The notes beneath the pieces were generated by a model that saw nothing but the letters and a program-made list of their open reading frames with translations, did no database searches and was not told the origin of the DNA. Shown in pieces: positions 53,001-62,914 of a DNA stretch of 64,000 nucleotides; within the stretch, counting starts at the first letter, position 1; each line of letters starts with the position of its first letter. The position numbers were made by a program, and so were the translations under genes. Origin of the DNA: Sindora glabra (lineage: Eukaryota; Streptophyta; Magnoliopsida; Fabales; Fabaceae); the NCBI GenBank assembly GCA_020226215.1, contig CM035233.1:24927150-24991149 (forward strand), written 5' to 3'.

Positions 53001-53206
53001 TTTACAATATGTAAATATTTTGGATACAAATATATAATCTACATCTATTTTCTATATGTTCCTATTACTACTTTTGTTAAACAAAAATAAAATTTTATGA
53101 GTTTTGAATGATCTGTAAGGTTTGTAAGGATATTTAGTTAGTATTGAAGTACTAGTTAGATATCTTTATGCCAGTCATGGCTTTTGTTAAATGGGTTGTG
53201 ACACAT
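50018..53206 (+). mobile_element. Solo LTR, Ty3/gypsy-type, inserted in the LINE (about 3.19 kb)
   Basis: Its TGTAATAACCC start lies at 50019 and GGGTTGTGACA ends at 53203, with near-complementary ends. TTAGT occurs exactly on both sides (50013-50017 and 53207-53211), suggesting the target duplication and placing the boundaries 1-3 bp outside the TG...CA pair. LINE ORF2 reads up to the left flank (KLSHYHED) and resumes at about 53212 (SLKN, then DHLWVKVMKEKYD), so this is clearly an insertion. It has splice-like signals at 51111 and 52641. A 106-codon frame at 52624-52944 starts in this 3' part. It is not recognised as gag. Confidence 0.8.
51111..52641 (+). other. Candidate intron inside the gypsy-type LTR
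   Basis: A donor-like CAAG|GTGAGT at 51110-51116 and an acceptor-like TTTTTTTCAG|GTACGAG at 52632-52648 would define a 1.53 kb intron. The LTR at 35297-38931 has a GTAAGTAT donor at 37499 and a weaker CTTTTCAAG at about 38510-38518 in the matching places. The sequence just upstream of the acceptor (TACTGAGTATTCTAAATACTC) resembles the other LTR's TACTCATTGAGTTCTCG. Splicing is inferred, not shown. Confidence 0.35.
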
Positions 53207-53211
53207 TTAGT

Positions 53212-54640
53212 CTCTAAAAAATTAAAAAGATCACTTATGGGTTAAAGTGATGAAAGAGAAATACGATAGGAACAAAGATTGGAAATGCGAGGCTTTAGTT
53301 CGATAAGGAGATTTTAATTTATGGTGAGCTGTGGGAGAGGTTTGAAATGATCTCAGCTCAAACCAAGCTTGAAATGTGAGAAGTGGTAATTCGATGAGAT
53401 TTTGGGTGGATAATTGGAGGATAAATAGGAGAAATTGAATTTTAGAAGCCTTGACTTCTATCCCAAAGCACATTCTCGAAGAAAAAGTGATTGATTATGT
53501 AGATGAAAGATGTGAGTGGAACTAACAAAAGCTTGGAAATTACCTCATAAGCCACTTTATTAACGAAGTTTCATCAATGCCTCCCTTTAGTTTTTCAAAA
53601 GAAGACGATACTTTATACTAGTATCTTGATACCTATGGGAAACTATCCATTTGAAATGCCTATACTCTCCTAGCTTATAATAGTTAGAGTGCTAGGGATG
53701 AGGTTTGGAAAAAAATATGGAAGCTTGAAGCCCCTTGAGAGAGTGCACATCTTCATTTGGAGGATAATCCATAGCACGTTTCCTACCTGGGAAAATATTA
53801 GTAAATGGAGTAACTTGGGGCCCTATTGTGAGTGGTGTGTGGATAAGTATGAATCAGTGATTCATGCACTAAGAGATTGCACCAAAGTGAAGGATCTATG
53901 GTAGGGGTTGGTTGACTTGAACAAAGCCCCAAATTTCTTCTCCCTTGACTTATACGAGTGGGTCAAGCTCAACTTGTATGAGGAGATTAGTAAAAAAGGT
54001 GGCTCCTAGAAAGAGCAATGGACAATTGCTTACTGGGATGCTTAGAAATGGAGAAATGAAAGTTTATTTAACTAAAACTTTGTTTGGCCATCAAATCCTT
54101 CCTTAGTGACTCAAAAATTAGTGGAGTGTTACTTCTACTCTTCAAAAGGCATTATCCCTAAGCCCATTTGAAACAACAGTCATCAAAGGTTGATTCCTCC
54201 CAATCTAAGGTGGGTTAAGATCAATACGGATGGAGCTTGCAAGGAAGCTAATGGTACAGCTGGTGCTAGCTTTTTAATCAGAGACGAGAAAAAGGAATGG
54301 CTCTTTGGAGTTGTTAGAAGACTTGGCATCTGCTCAGTGATTGGAGCTAACATGTAGGGGTTGGTTGATGGCATTAGCATTGGTAGAGACATAGGATACA
54401 TGAAGATTTGTATTGAAAGTGACTCTCTTTTACTAGTTGATGAGTTGTGCAAAAGAGAACCTTTTGAGGGTAGCTTAGCTAATTTTTGGAGCAACATCTT
54501 AAAGTTGGTCTACTCTAAGAGTGAGATTGAGATCAACCATGTTAACAAGAATGTCGACAGGTGTGCAGATTGGCTTTCTAAGTTCAATCTTAACCAAGAA
54601 GTGGGCATTATCGTATTCTCTAGCCCTCCAATTAGGGTAG
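53212..54640 (+). pseudogene. LINE ORF2, zf-RVT and RNase H part
   Basis: Continuation of ORF2 after the LTR. DHLWVKVMKEKYDRNKDWK at about 53232 and MRFWVDNWRIN at about 53393 are typical of plant LINE ORF2. The zf-RVT domain is at about 53670-53904 (WKLEAPERVHIFIWRI, PTWENISKW, C-WC, E-V-HALRDC). RNase H starts at KINTDGACK (about 54220, first catalytic Asp present). The expected AE is AN (GANM, about 54347), so the catalytic Glu is lost. The third residue is in CIESDS (about 54410), and the closing DRCADWLS is at about 54557. The frame from 54361 to 54783 is open but starts inside the domain, so it is not a separate gene. Confidence 0.9.
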
Positions 54641-54751
54641 GCACTTGCTTGTGGTTGATGAACTGGGGGTTGACTTACCCCACTCTATTCCTATTTAGTT
54701 TTGGTTTTGTTCTTAGGCCTTTTTGGCCTCCTGATGTACAAAAAAAAAAAA

Positions 54752-56410
54752 GGAATAAATTTTTTTCCTTACGTTCATTATAAATTTTGTTTGTCAAATC
54801 ATATTAATTTCACATAGTATTTTTTTATTTTTTTCTTAATTTACACACATACAATTTTAAATTTAAATTTTAGATAAAATGTAAAGTAAATCCCTAAAAT
54901 AATATTGAACATTGTAGCATTCTTAAAGTGTTGGATACTTTTCATTAATTTTGTTTCTCAAAACTAAACTCTAAGCTCCTAACCTTAATCTAATAGTGTA
55001 AATTAATTCTAAATCTTTCAAAATTAAAATAAAATAATGCTAAACTAAATTTCAAAATTAAAATAATGCTAAAATTCTTTCTATTAGTAAATTTGACATG
55101 CTGAAAATCTTTAAAAGATTGTATTGTATATTTTCCCAAGATTTTTTTTACACACATGTGCCTTTATATATTTTCATCACTACGATGGAGTTTTCTTTTT
55201 GTGTAAAATAATAACTTAAAGTTTATGGTGGTACAATCTCTTGCTACAAAAGCGAGCTATTCCTATGTTAAATTCAATTTCATAGTCAATATTTAAAATA
55301 ATTTTATACATATGTCAAACATTTTAATACTACAGTCACATTCAAATATTATTTTAAAAATTTTATTCTTTATTATATTTAAAATTTAAATTTAAAACTT
55401 TACTTATATATATATATTAAGTGAATTAACATTTCTATTATTAAAAATATATATCTCACAAAAAATTTCTTAGAAGAATTAAAACAAGGCCTTTTTATTA
55501 TAACAATTTGTAAGTTTGTAATATAGGTCATATGTGCAATTACACACAATCCATGCTAATGATCACTTACACAAATATTTTTTTAGAGGTTCCTAAAAAT
55601 TGAGATAATTGAATCCAAATTTAAAGACAAAAAGAAGAAAATTGAAAATATTCAAGACTTATTTAGCTTCATTTTTTTAGAAAATGTTAAATCAATCGAA
55701 ATATAAAAAAATTTAAAATTGATTTATTATAAATATTAGTGAATTTTATACTATTATTCATTCATATATTATCAATTTTATTTAAAAATTATTAGCATTT
55801 TTTATTACTGATAAAATTCTTTAGTTGCTTTTAATATAACATCTTTCAATTTATTGATAATATAAAAGAATTATGCATGAAATTTAAACTTATAAAGAAA
55901 ATGACATTTACTTGGTCAGTAGCTATAAAAATTGGAAACTTTCTCCATCTCTCTCTTTGTACTTTACTAAAATTTAGGATTAAGATAGATTTATTAAACA
56001 GTATTTGATATTAAAATCTTAAGAAAAATTCTTCTCTCGCATAAAAAAGAGTAAATCTTATTTTTTGTTCATGTGAAATCCAATTTTTTTCTATCTCATC
56101 CTTATAAAATATTTTACATCAATTTTATTATTGTGAAATATTAATTTGTTCAATTTTGTTCTTTTAGTAGTATTTGACGATCAATTTTGTCTTTTTAAAA
56201 ATAAAATTGGATAAATTAATATTTTACAAGAATAAAATTGATATAAAATATTTTATGAGGAAAAAATTGATAAAAATTAAATTCAACATGGACAAAAAAG
56301 GAAGTTTACTCTAAAAAAAACTTATGAAAATCACGCATTTTGATATATTATGTAAATTTTATGTTAAAAGTTTAGTTTCCTTATTAAAAAAAATATAAGA
56401 GGAGAAGAAG
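54752..56410. other. AT-rich spacer
   Basis: Between the LINE tail and the hAT start. A/T homopolymers and short repeats, with no domain or open frame of note. Confidence 0.6.
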
Positions 56411-58646
56411 TAGGGCTATCCAAATTTCTTATAACCGACTTAAATAATCTAACTCGATTGTCAAATGGGTGATTTGGGTTAGTCAAAAAAAGAAAACAAT
56501 TTTAATTAGTTCAATTCAATATTAAAATCATATTTTAATGATTTACATGGAATGTAAGATTATAACTTGTTAGAAACTTTATCCAATTAGCCCATTACAA
56601 TAAGAAGACTAAAAATTGTATTAAAATGACTTGTTTTCCATTTGTGATACAAAATATATTTGACTAAGGAGGGTCTATAGACTTACATCCCTCACCCACT
56701 CCTATCAATTTCCATCTTCTCATCTATCGGCCACCTTCAGATGGCTAGCTTTTATATCCTTCACTTATATTGCATGAAAATTATTTTATTTTGCTTTTAA
56801 CATTTGCTCTCTTTAGTTATCTCTTCCATCTTTACTCATTTTTCTATCAACTTAATCATCACTACACTTTTTGAAATAAAGAATAGTGTGCATGGTGGTT
56901 AGTTATTTTAAGGAGGTGGATGAGAAAAACTAAAGTACACAACATTTTGCTTCTTTTAACTTTTATATTCTTCTTTACTTCTATATTTTCATCTTTCTTA
57001 GCTAAGTGATTTGTTATTAATCCATATGTGGGTTCTATTAGGGTTTCTTTTCTTACAATTTAGGGATCTTTATGGTTCATCCTTTTTTATTAATTTTATA
57101 ATCTATTATTACTTGATTGTTTGATAATGATTCTTAATAAGATGAATGTTGAATGCTCTTTATTTTTGGGATATTAAATTAAAATTAAAGAAGGAGGAGT
57201 TTTGAAATCTATTTTTTCATTTTGAGAATAATATAACTTGTGTTTCACATTTATAATAATACACCATTGTTTGCATTTTTCTCTCATGAAACTCCTCTTG
57301 TTTTCTAGAGTAAGTTAATAGCTTTTTATTTTTCAATTTTGTTTATGTTAGTTTTTTTAAAATCTTATTAATAATATTTTCTTATTTATGTTTATTATTT
57401 ATATAATTTCATCTTTTAGATTGGGATTTGCTTATCTCATATTATTTATGATTTTTTGATAGCTTTTTATTTTTTAGTTTTGTTTAAGGATAACTGATAT
57501 TCATTTTTGCTAGTTTTCATTTTGTTGTTTATTGAGTCTTGTTAGTTTAAATTTATACTTAAAAAAATGATAGATATGGAACATAAGCAACTGGGTAAAC
57601 TTGAAAAGTGAAAATCTTAATATCATGAATTCTCACTTTTGTTGCAGGCTTCTCCTAGTGTTTTTTTGTAATATTTGCTTGTTGATGGCCATATTCTATT
57701 GTTGATCCCTAATTTCCTAATTTTTGGAGCAATTATTATCAAGCTTGTGCAAAACTCAAGGAATTTAAGAGGTCTATATTAGAGAGGTGTTGTTTAATAC
57801 TTAATACTAAATTCAAGTCTAGTAAGGTGAGCTTTCATTTTATTTTTCTTTTTTACATTTTCAAAAAAACTAGTAAGTATATCTCTACTAGGTTAAAAAA
57901 AAAAGCTTGTTATGAGTAATGTTAGACTTATTTTATTTTATTCATTGTTATTTATAATGCTTTCATTGAATTTAATTTAAAAAAATTATGTATTTATGGA
58001 GTTTAAATTTGAATTGTTAATATACATCACATATGATTATATTTTATCATAAATAAGTTAAATGAATTGATTATATTTATATTACTATGTAATGGCATAG
58101 GCATACCCAAGCCTTAATGTGTATAGGAAGATGTTAGGTTCTAAAAATAATTTATAATAAGAAAAGTCAAACTTATTTTTATATAACTTATTGTATTGTA
58201 TTTATGATATACTTTAATAAAATTTAATTTAATTTAAATAAATAATTTATTTATTGAGTTAAGTTTAGTTAACTAATAGAATAAATCATACATGATTGCA
58301 TTTTATCATGAATAAATTTAGTGATATTGAAAAAATTAAATTTTATTATAATTATGACCAAAATAATTATTTGTTTATGAACTTTCTTCTTTTTCTTTTA
58401 TATATGATCAAGTATTTATAATAGATTATGAAAAAAGGCCAAAGTTTGAGAAAAATGAAAAAGCTAAAAGAGCGGTGTTCTAAACTCTAGGAAAGGTAAA
58501 AATATAATAGGAAGCAATGTTTCAAGTTCTAAAGAAAGTAAAGCAACACTTGGAGTAGTGGTGTAATTATTGGAACTAGTGTTTCAAAACCTATTGTTAC
58601 AAGGAAAATACACTTATCTAAGAAAAGAAAATTATTAGCAAATAAA

Positions 58647-58955
58647 GTGGCCAATATAAACTCAAGGAAGAAGTCAAAGGCATGGTTGCACTTTGCAAAG
58701 GCATTTGATGAAGAAGTGAGTGAGCCTATTACAATTAGCATACATTGTGGTACAAGGTATCTTTGTGACTTTAAGGAGTATGGTACCTCTAATATGCTTG
58801 CATATATAGGTAAATGTCTAAAAATGCCTTTACATCTTAAATTAGACCCTATACAAAAACTCCTAAACTTTAAGGAAAAAATTGATGGGAAAAATGACAT
58901 TTTAGTTGGTTTTTCTTCACAAACTTATAATGTAAATGAGTGCAGAATAGCCTAA
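58647..58955 (+). pseudogene. hAT transposase, BED-finger N-terminal part
   Basis: A 102-codon frame with SKAWLHF, then the BED-type finger ISIHCGTRYLCDFKEYGTSN and MLAYIGKC, as in plant hAT (Ac/Tam3-like) transposases, where it binds the element ends. The first zinc Cys is Ser and the His of the A-H-I position is Tyr, so the finger is probably dead. It ends YNVNECRIA then a stop. That is exactly where the family's E-C-R-ALA segment is expected, and that segment recurs after the inserted piece. Confidence 0.8.
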
Positions 58956-59878
58956 TATAAACTTAATCAGCATTTTGCATGATCAAGCATAAGTAAAGAA
59001 GGACTTGACTTTAGATAAAGGCCTAATGACAAAAGGAAGGCTCAAAAGGATACAAGAGATAATTGGAGCCCATGTAAATACAATTCTAACCCAAGAAGCC
59101 TAAGTAGAAGAGGCAAATAGAGCTAAAGTGCTGCTTATTCAAGCATAAGAAATTTGAAGATATTTAGAGTGCAACAAATAAGGAAATATTATCCTAATCC
59201 AAAGTGTAATGAATTTGGACATATTTTCCTAATATGGAGTGTAACAAATTTAGAGATACTTTCCAAGTATAGAATGCAATTAATCTAGACATGTTTTCCT
59301 AATATAAAGTGCAATGAATCTAAAGAAAATCTAAAAATAATTTTTATTTTTAATTTAATGATAGTCAAAGCTTTGTATTTTTCCTAATTATGCCATTTAC
59401 TATTTATATTTTCCTAATAGGAGGCAATGTAACTCAAAATTCAATAGTTGATGAATATAATACAGAATTAAGTGTTTCTTCTTCAAAGTGTGACAATTTT
59501 ATCTTCTTTTACTCTTGTAAAACCTAGCTTTGTCAATCTTCTTTATAAGATTATTAATTCAAATTCATAAAAGTCCTCAATTTATGCTTTAACCTAAGTA
59601 CGTTGTTGTGTGGATTGGCTAATTCATGTTCATGGTTAGATAAGTGGTTTAAGTAGCAGGTCGCATTTTTTATAGTGATGGCTAGCTACTTACATTCATC
59701 AAGTCATTGAACCACCCAAATTCAGAACTTATCACTCTCAATTCCCTTATTCAATTTTGGAGTGTGGTGCTTATATCCTTCTTTTTATTTTATTTTGATT
59801 TACTTGATCTACCTACGCCGTGAAGATTGAGCCACTGCTACTGATTTCCCTATTAAAGCCTTAGCTATCTTATAATTT
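58956..59878. mobile_element. Inserted segment with a gypsy-like polyprotein tail and repeats
   Basis: It separates the BED part from the transposase core. At 59020-59103 it encodes GLMTKGRLKRIQEIIGAHVN, a G-P-(I/M)-T-R-x-x-x-K-x-x-Q-E type motif. That motif is seen near Ty3/gypsy polyprotein ends. A 35-bp tandem repeat and LTR-like sequence follow (TACGTTGTTGTGTGGATTGG at about 59599). Clear ends and a target duplication were not identified, so whether this is an LTR-element fragment is inference. Confidence 0.45.
59169..59325. repeat. 35-bp tandem repeat, 4.5 copies
   Basis: Units start at 59169, 59204, 59239 and 59274, with a partial one at 59309. All are exactly 35 bp and share GTG(T/C)AA-(G/A)AA-T-(T/G)A-A-A, then TTTCCTAAT. 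Copies differ at several positions, so the array is not new, yet the period has stayed exact. Confidence 0.92.
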
Positions 59879-60957
59879 GGATAAGTGTAAGAGAGCTTTA
59901 GCTATCTTTATACTTTATGATGAGTAACCATTGAGGGTAGTTGAAAGGTATAATTTTAAGTTAATGTGTAAAAAGTTGCAACCTAAATTTAGTGTACTAT
60001 CTAAATAAACTTTTGTTAGGGACTATTTTAAATTGTCCATAGAGGAAAAAACAAGACTTAAGAATTTATTGAAATCTAATTATGTTAGGAGGTGTCCAAC
60101 TGCTGATTGTTAGACTTTTGCTCAAAAATTAAATTATATGGTCTTTGTTGCTTATTTTATAGATGAAGAATGGAAATTGCAAAAGAAAATTTTGAATTTT
60201 TGTTAAATACCAAACCATAAAGGTGAAACTAGTTATGTTTATATTGAATCATGTTCAAATGAATGAGGTTAAAAAGGTTAAAGTCAATAATGCAAGCTTT
60301 AATGATGAAGCAATTGCATATTTAAGGAAAATAGTGAAAAATTAGAAGGGTCTTATAATAGGTAAGGAGTTAGTGCACATGAAGTGTTATGCACATATAC
60401 TTAAATCGATAATTAGTGAGGGATTGAAAGATCTACATACCTCCATTTCAACTATAAGAAATGTTATGAAGTATATGAAATCCTTTCCTTTACGGCTTGC
60501 AAAGTTTAAACAACAATTGAAAAAAAGCACATTACATAACAAGGATTTATCTCCCTTGATGTTCCTACTAGGTAGAACTCAAATTTCATCATATTAGAAG
60601 CTATTGAAAAATTTAGAAAAGCCTTTAAAAGGCTTAAAGATGATTATATTGATTTCTTGATGTACTTTGGTGATGAAAAATAGAATAATTCAAGGGTTTT
60701 CATCAAGTTCCTCAAATTTTTTTATGATGCTATAGTAGCTTTTTCTAGCTCTTTGAATGTTAACTTAAGTGAAACTTTTAATTAGATTGCTTTGTTGTAA
60801 AGTGAGATAAGTAAATGAAGTGTTGATGATAATATTGATTCCATCTTATATATCATAACATTCGACATGAAGAAAAATTTTATATAAATACTATAGAAAA
60901 TTAGAAAATGTAAATCCCATAATTTTTATAGCAAATGCTCTTGACTTAAGAATCAAT
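59879..60957 (+). pseudogene. hAT transposase, core part
   Basis: Resumes with DKCKRALAIFILYDE and PLRVVERYNF. It continues with LQPKFSVLSK, VRDYFKLS, LNYMVFVAYFIDEEWKLQKKILNF, IPNHKGE and GLIIGKELVHMKCYAHILKSIISEGLKD, the conserved H-x-x-C-x-A-H-I-L hAT motif. After that come SISTIRNVMKYMKSFPLRLAKFK, LEAIEKFRKAF, RVFIKFLKFFYDA and a last ENVNPIIFIANALDLRIN at the LTR boundary. These are in family order with frameshifts and stops. The hATC dimerisation domain is missing. Confidence 0.88.
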
Positions 60958-61226
60958 TATTGGTGTGTGTCCTATGAACCAATCATATAGATGATTGAAA
61001 TAATACACAATGTATTATATTTTATTTTAGGCAATTTAATTATTATATTATATTTTCATAATTTTATTATTATTCTACGCGATTTATAACTTAATATAAA
61101 AATTATCCTTGAAATAGCTTCACTATTTTTAAAATGCCCCTAGTCAAGTATTATTACAAAAAGGATAGTAATAATACATCGAGACTAGCATGTATAGTGA
61201 CTAATGATTACGAATTATGGATATGT
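60958..61226 (+). mobile_element. Copia-type LTR, left fragment (copy A)
   Basis: The first 269 bp of the same LTR family as 28502-30156, starting TATTGGTGTGTGTCC and breaking after GGATATGT. The next base starts another, full LTR of the same family. In the full LTR the matching place reads GGATATGTGATATCAAG, so copy A was cut exactly there by copy B. The 5 bp before copy A, in the hAT target, are TCAAT. Confidence 0.88.
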
Positions 61227-62236
61227 TGTTGCTGTGTGTCCTAGAACCAATCATATAAGATGATTGAAGTTATACACAATGTATTATATTTTATTTTAGG
61301 CAATTTAATTATTATATTTTATTTTTATTATTATTATGCGCAATTTATAACTTAATATAATAATTATCCTTGGAATAGTTTTGCTATTCCTAAAATGCCC
61401 CTAGTCAAGTATTATTACGAAAAGGATAGTAATAATACATCGAGACTAGCATGTATAGTGACTGATGATTACGAATTATGGATATGTGATATCAAGCCAA
61501 TACATGAGTACATTGCTAGTGAACAATGTACTGGACTGACCCACTATGAGAATATTACATGGATAAATGTGTCATAAGTTATTCTCATACGATCACAAAT
61601 ACACATAAACCTTTGACCTGAAGTTACTACGGTTCCCTACATGAGAAATTACTCACTTTAATATTGTCCTATGTCACCTTTAATCAGGATGACAAGTAGG
61701 ACATTGATTGGTATGTCATAAATCGTGCAGAGGGAAGTGAGTGATATAAATGAAATTTTGTTACTCTTGTATAAAAGAGAAATATCCTTGGGCCCCTTGA
61801 TTGAGTGAGACTTAGAAATGCATGGCCATGCTCAGTTGAATTAATATGTGGTATTAATTATTTATTTTAAGTCTACTCAGTATCAAGAAATATAAATTGA
61901 ACATTGACGAGGATGACACATTCCATGCCTCCAGTTCAATTTGGATATTATTACAAAAGGGTTATGATGCAAAACGTTGATCATGTATTAGGTGGATGTC
62001 GAATCACAGACATTCTTACTACTTGAGTGGCAGTGATGTATTGTTAGATACCGCTTACTGTCTATGGCTTAATAAATGAGTCATTGTTAATGTAGTAAGA
62101 ACCTACAGGGTCACACAAAAGAAGTAGGAATAAGACAATAATTAATTGGAACTTTAATTATATTAATATCCAATTAATTGGACTTATTTTCGTACATATA
62201 TATTATTATTAAGAATAATAATAAGTTATTCACGTA

Positions 62237-62267
<31 letters not shown>

Positions 62268-62901
62268 TGTGATATTATTTAATATTAAAGTAATATTAAA
62301 TAATTACGTTATCAAATATTAGATAAATATATTATGAGATAATATTACTTTGATATTTGATAATTATATGCAATTATTTAATAATTAAAATATTTATATT
62401 ATGAGATAATATTATTATCTAATATTAGATAATTAATAGATTAGTCATATCTCTTCCCATTATCTCTAGGATAAGGATAAGATGAGTTATTAAGTGTAAT
62501 TAGGATTTTGGAAGCATTATCCTAGTAGGACTAGGATTATAGCTTGCCTAAGTTCTATAAAAAGGGACTTGAGGGCAGCACTTTGACAATACGTTTAAAG
62601 CTTCCATAAAAATCCTAAACCACTCAAAAAACATCCAATCCTAATTCTTAGAGAGAAAAACGCATCCTAGCAGATTCGTGGAGGGTGAGAGGTTGTTATT
62701 CACTCCGTGTGGATACCGTAGAGACGCTGTACCTTCCGGCCGGCGTTTAATTCATCCGCTCTCAAGTTTTGATCAGTAGAAACACGAGTGCCCAATAAGT
62801 AAAACCCTAATCATTGACTTATGCTTTTTGCATGGATCCTAGGTAGAATTCAGATCAAAATTTTAAAATTCCGCTGCATGTGATAATCCAAATTCCCAAT
62901 A
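61227..62901 (+). mobile_element. Copia-type 5' LTR (copy B, 1,675 bp)
   Basis: Runs from TGTTGCTGTGTGTCC to TTCCCAATA and aligns along its length with the solo LTR at 28502-30156. A primer-binding site follows one base later, so this is a 5' LTR of an element entering from copy A and leaving the window. It holds an (AT)14 tract at about 62235-62263, the palindrome-plus-TATA promoter, and the conserved GGATACCGTAGAGACGCTGT stretch. Confidence 0.9.
62519..62563 (+). promoter_or_regulatory. LTR core promoter: palindrome plus TATA box (copy B)
   Basis: The 19-bp palindrome at 62519-62537 is base-for-base the same as at 29774-29792, and TATAAAAA at 62556 is again 18 nt downstream. The surrounding bases differ at many positions. 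Confidence 0.7.
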
Positions 62902-62902
62902 G

Positions 62903-62914
62903 TGGTATCAGAGC
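62903..62914 (+). other. Primer-binding site (initiator tRNA-Met)
   Basis: TGGTATCAGAGC, one base after the LTR end, is the usual plant Ty1/copia minus-strand primer site, complementary to the 3' end of initiator tRNA-Met. It fixes both the LTR boundary and the + orientation of the element. Confidence 0.95.

Larger units (their letters stand above)
47041..54751 (+). mobile_element. L1-like LINE, 5'-truncated, split by a solo LTR
   Basis: Non-LTR retrotransposon of the plant L1 type with RNase H. The order is an ORF1 tail, ORF2 with AP endonuclease, reverse transcriptase, zf-RVT and RNase H, then a short 3' UTR and A12 at 54740-54751. The 5' part of ORF1 and the 5' UTR are missing, and the sequence begins in a TAA-rich tract at about 47045-47100. 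A 3.2 kb LTR (50018-53206) interrupts ORF2 between the RT thumb region and zf-RVT. Target duplications of the LINE itself were not found. Confidence 0.9.
56411..60957 (+). mobile_element. hAT DNA transposon, interrupted and 3'-truncated in this window
   Basis: TAGGGCTATCC at 56411 is a typical hAT-style terminal start. It is followed by subterminal sequence rich in ACTCGAT, GGGTGATTTGGGTTAG and similar motifs. A long 5' non-coding part precedes the BED finger at 58647 and the transposase core at 59879-60957. The core stops where a copia-type LTR begins at 60958. The C-terminal dimerisation domain and right TIR must be beyond the window or lost. The 8 bp before the TIR read AGAAGAAG, the expected target duplication. 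Confidence 0.75.

Noticed and set aside
54361..54783. 140-codon frame as an independent gene
   Set aside because: It is the open 3' part of the LINE RNase H domain plus read-through into the 3' UTR and poly-A.
59169..59325. Regular 35-bp repeats as a possible CRISPR array
   Set aside because: Units are head-to-tail with no unique spacers, the sequence is plant nuclear DNA, and it lies in transposon sequence.
62903..62914. tRNA-related sequence as a tRNA gene
   Set aside because: Only the 12-bp primer-binding complement is present, with no cloverleaf.
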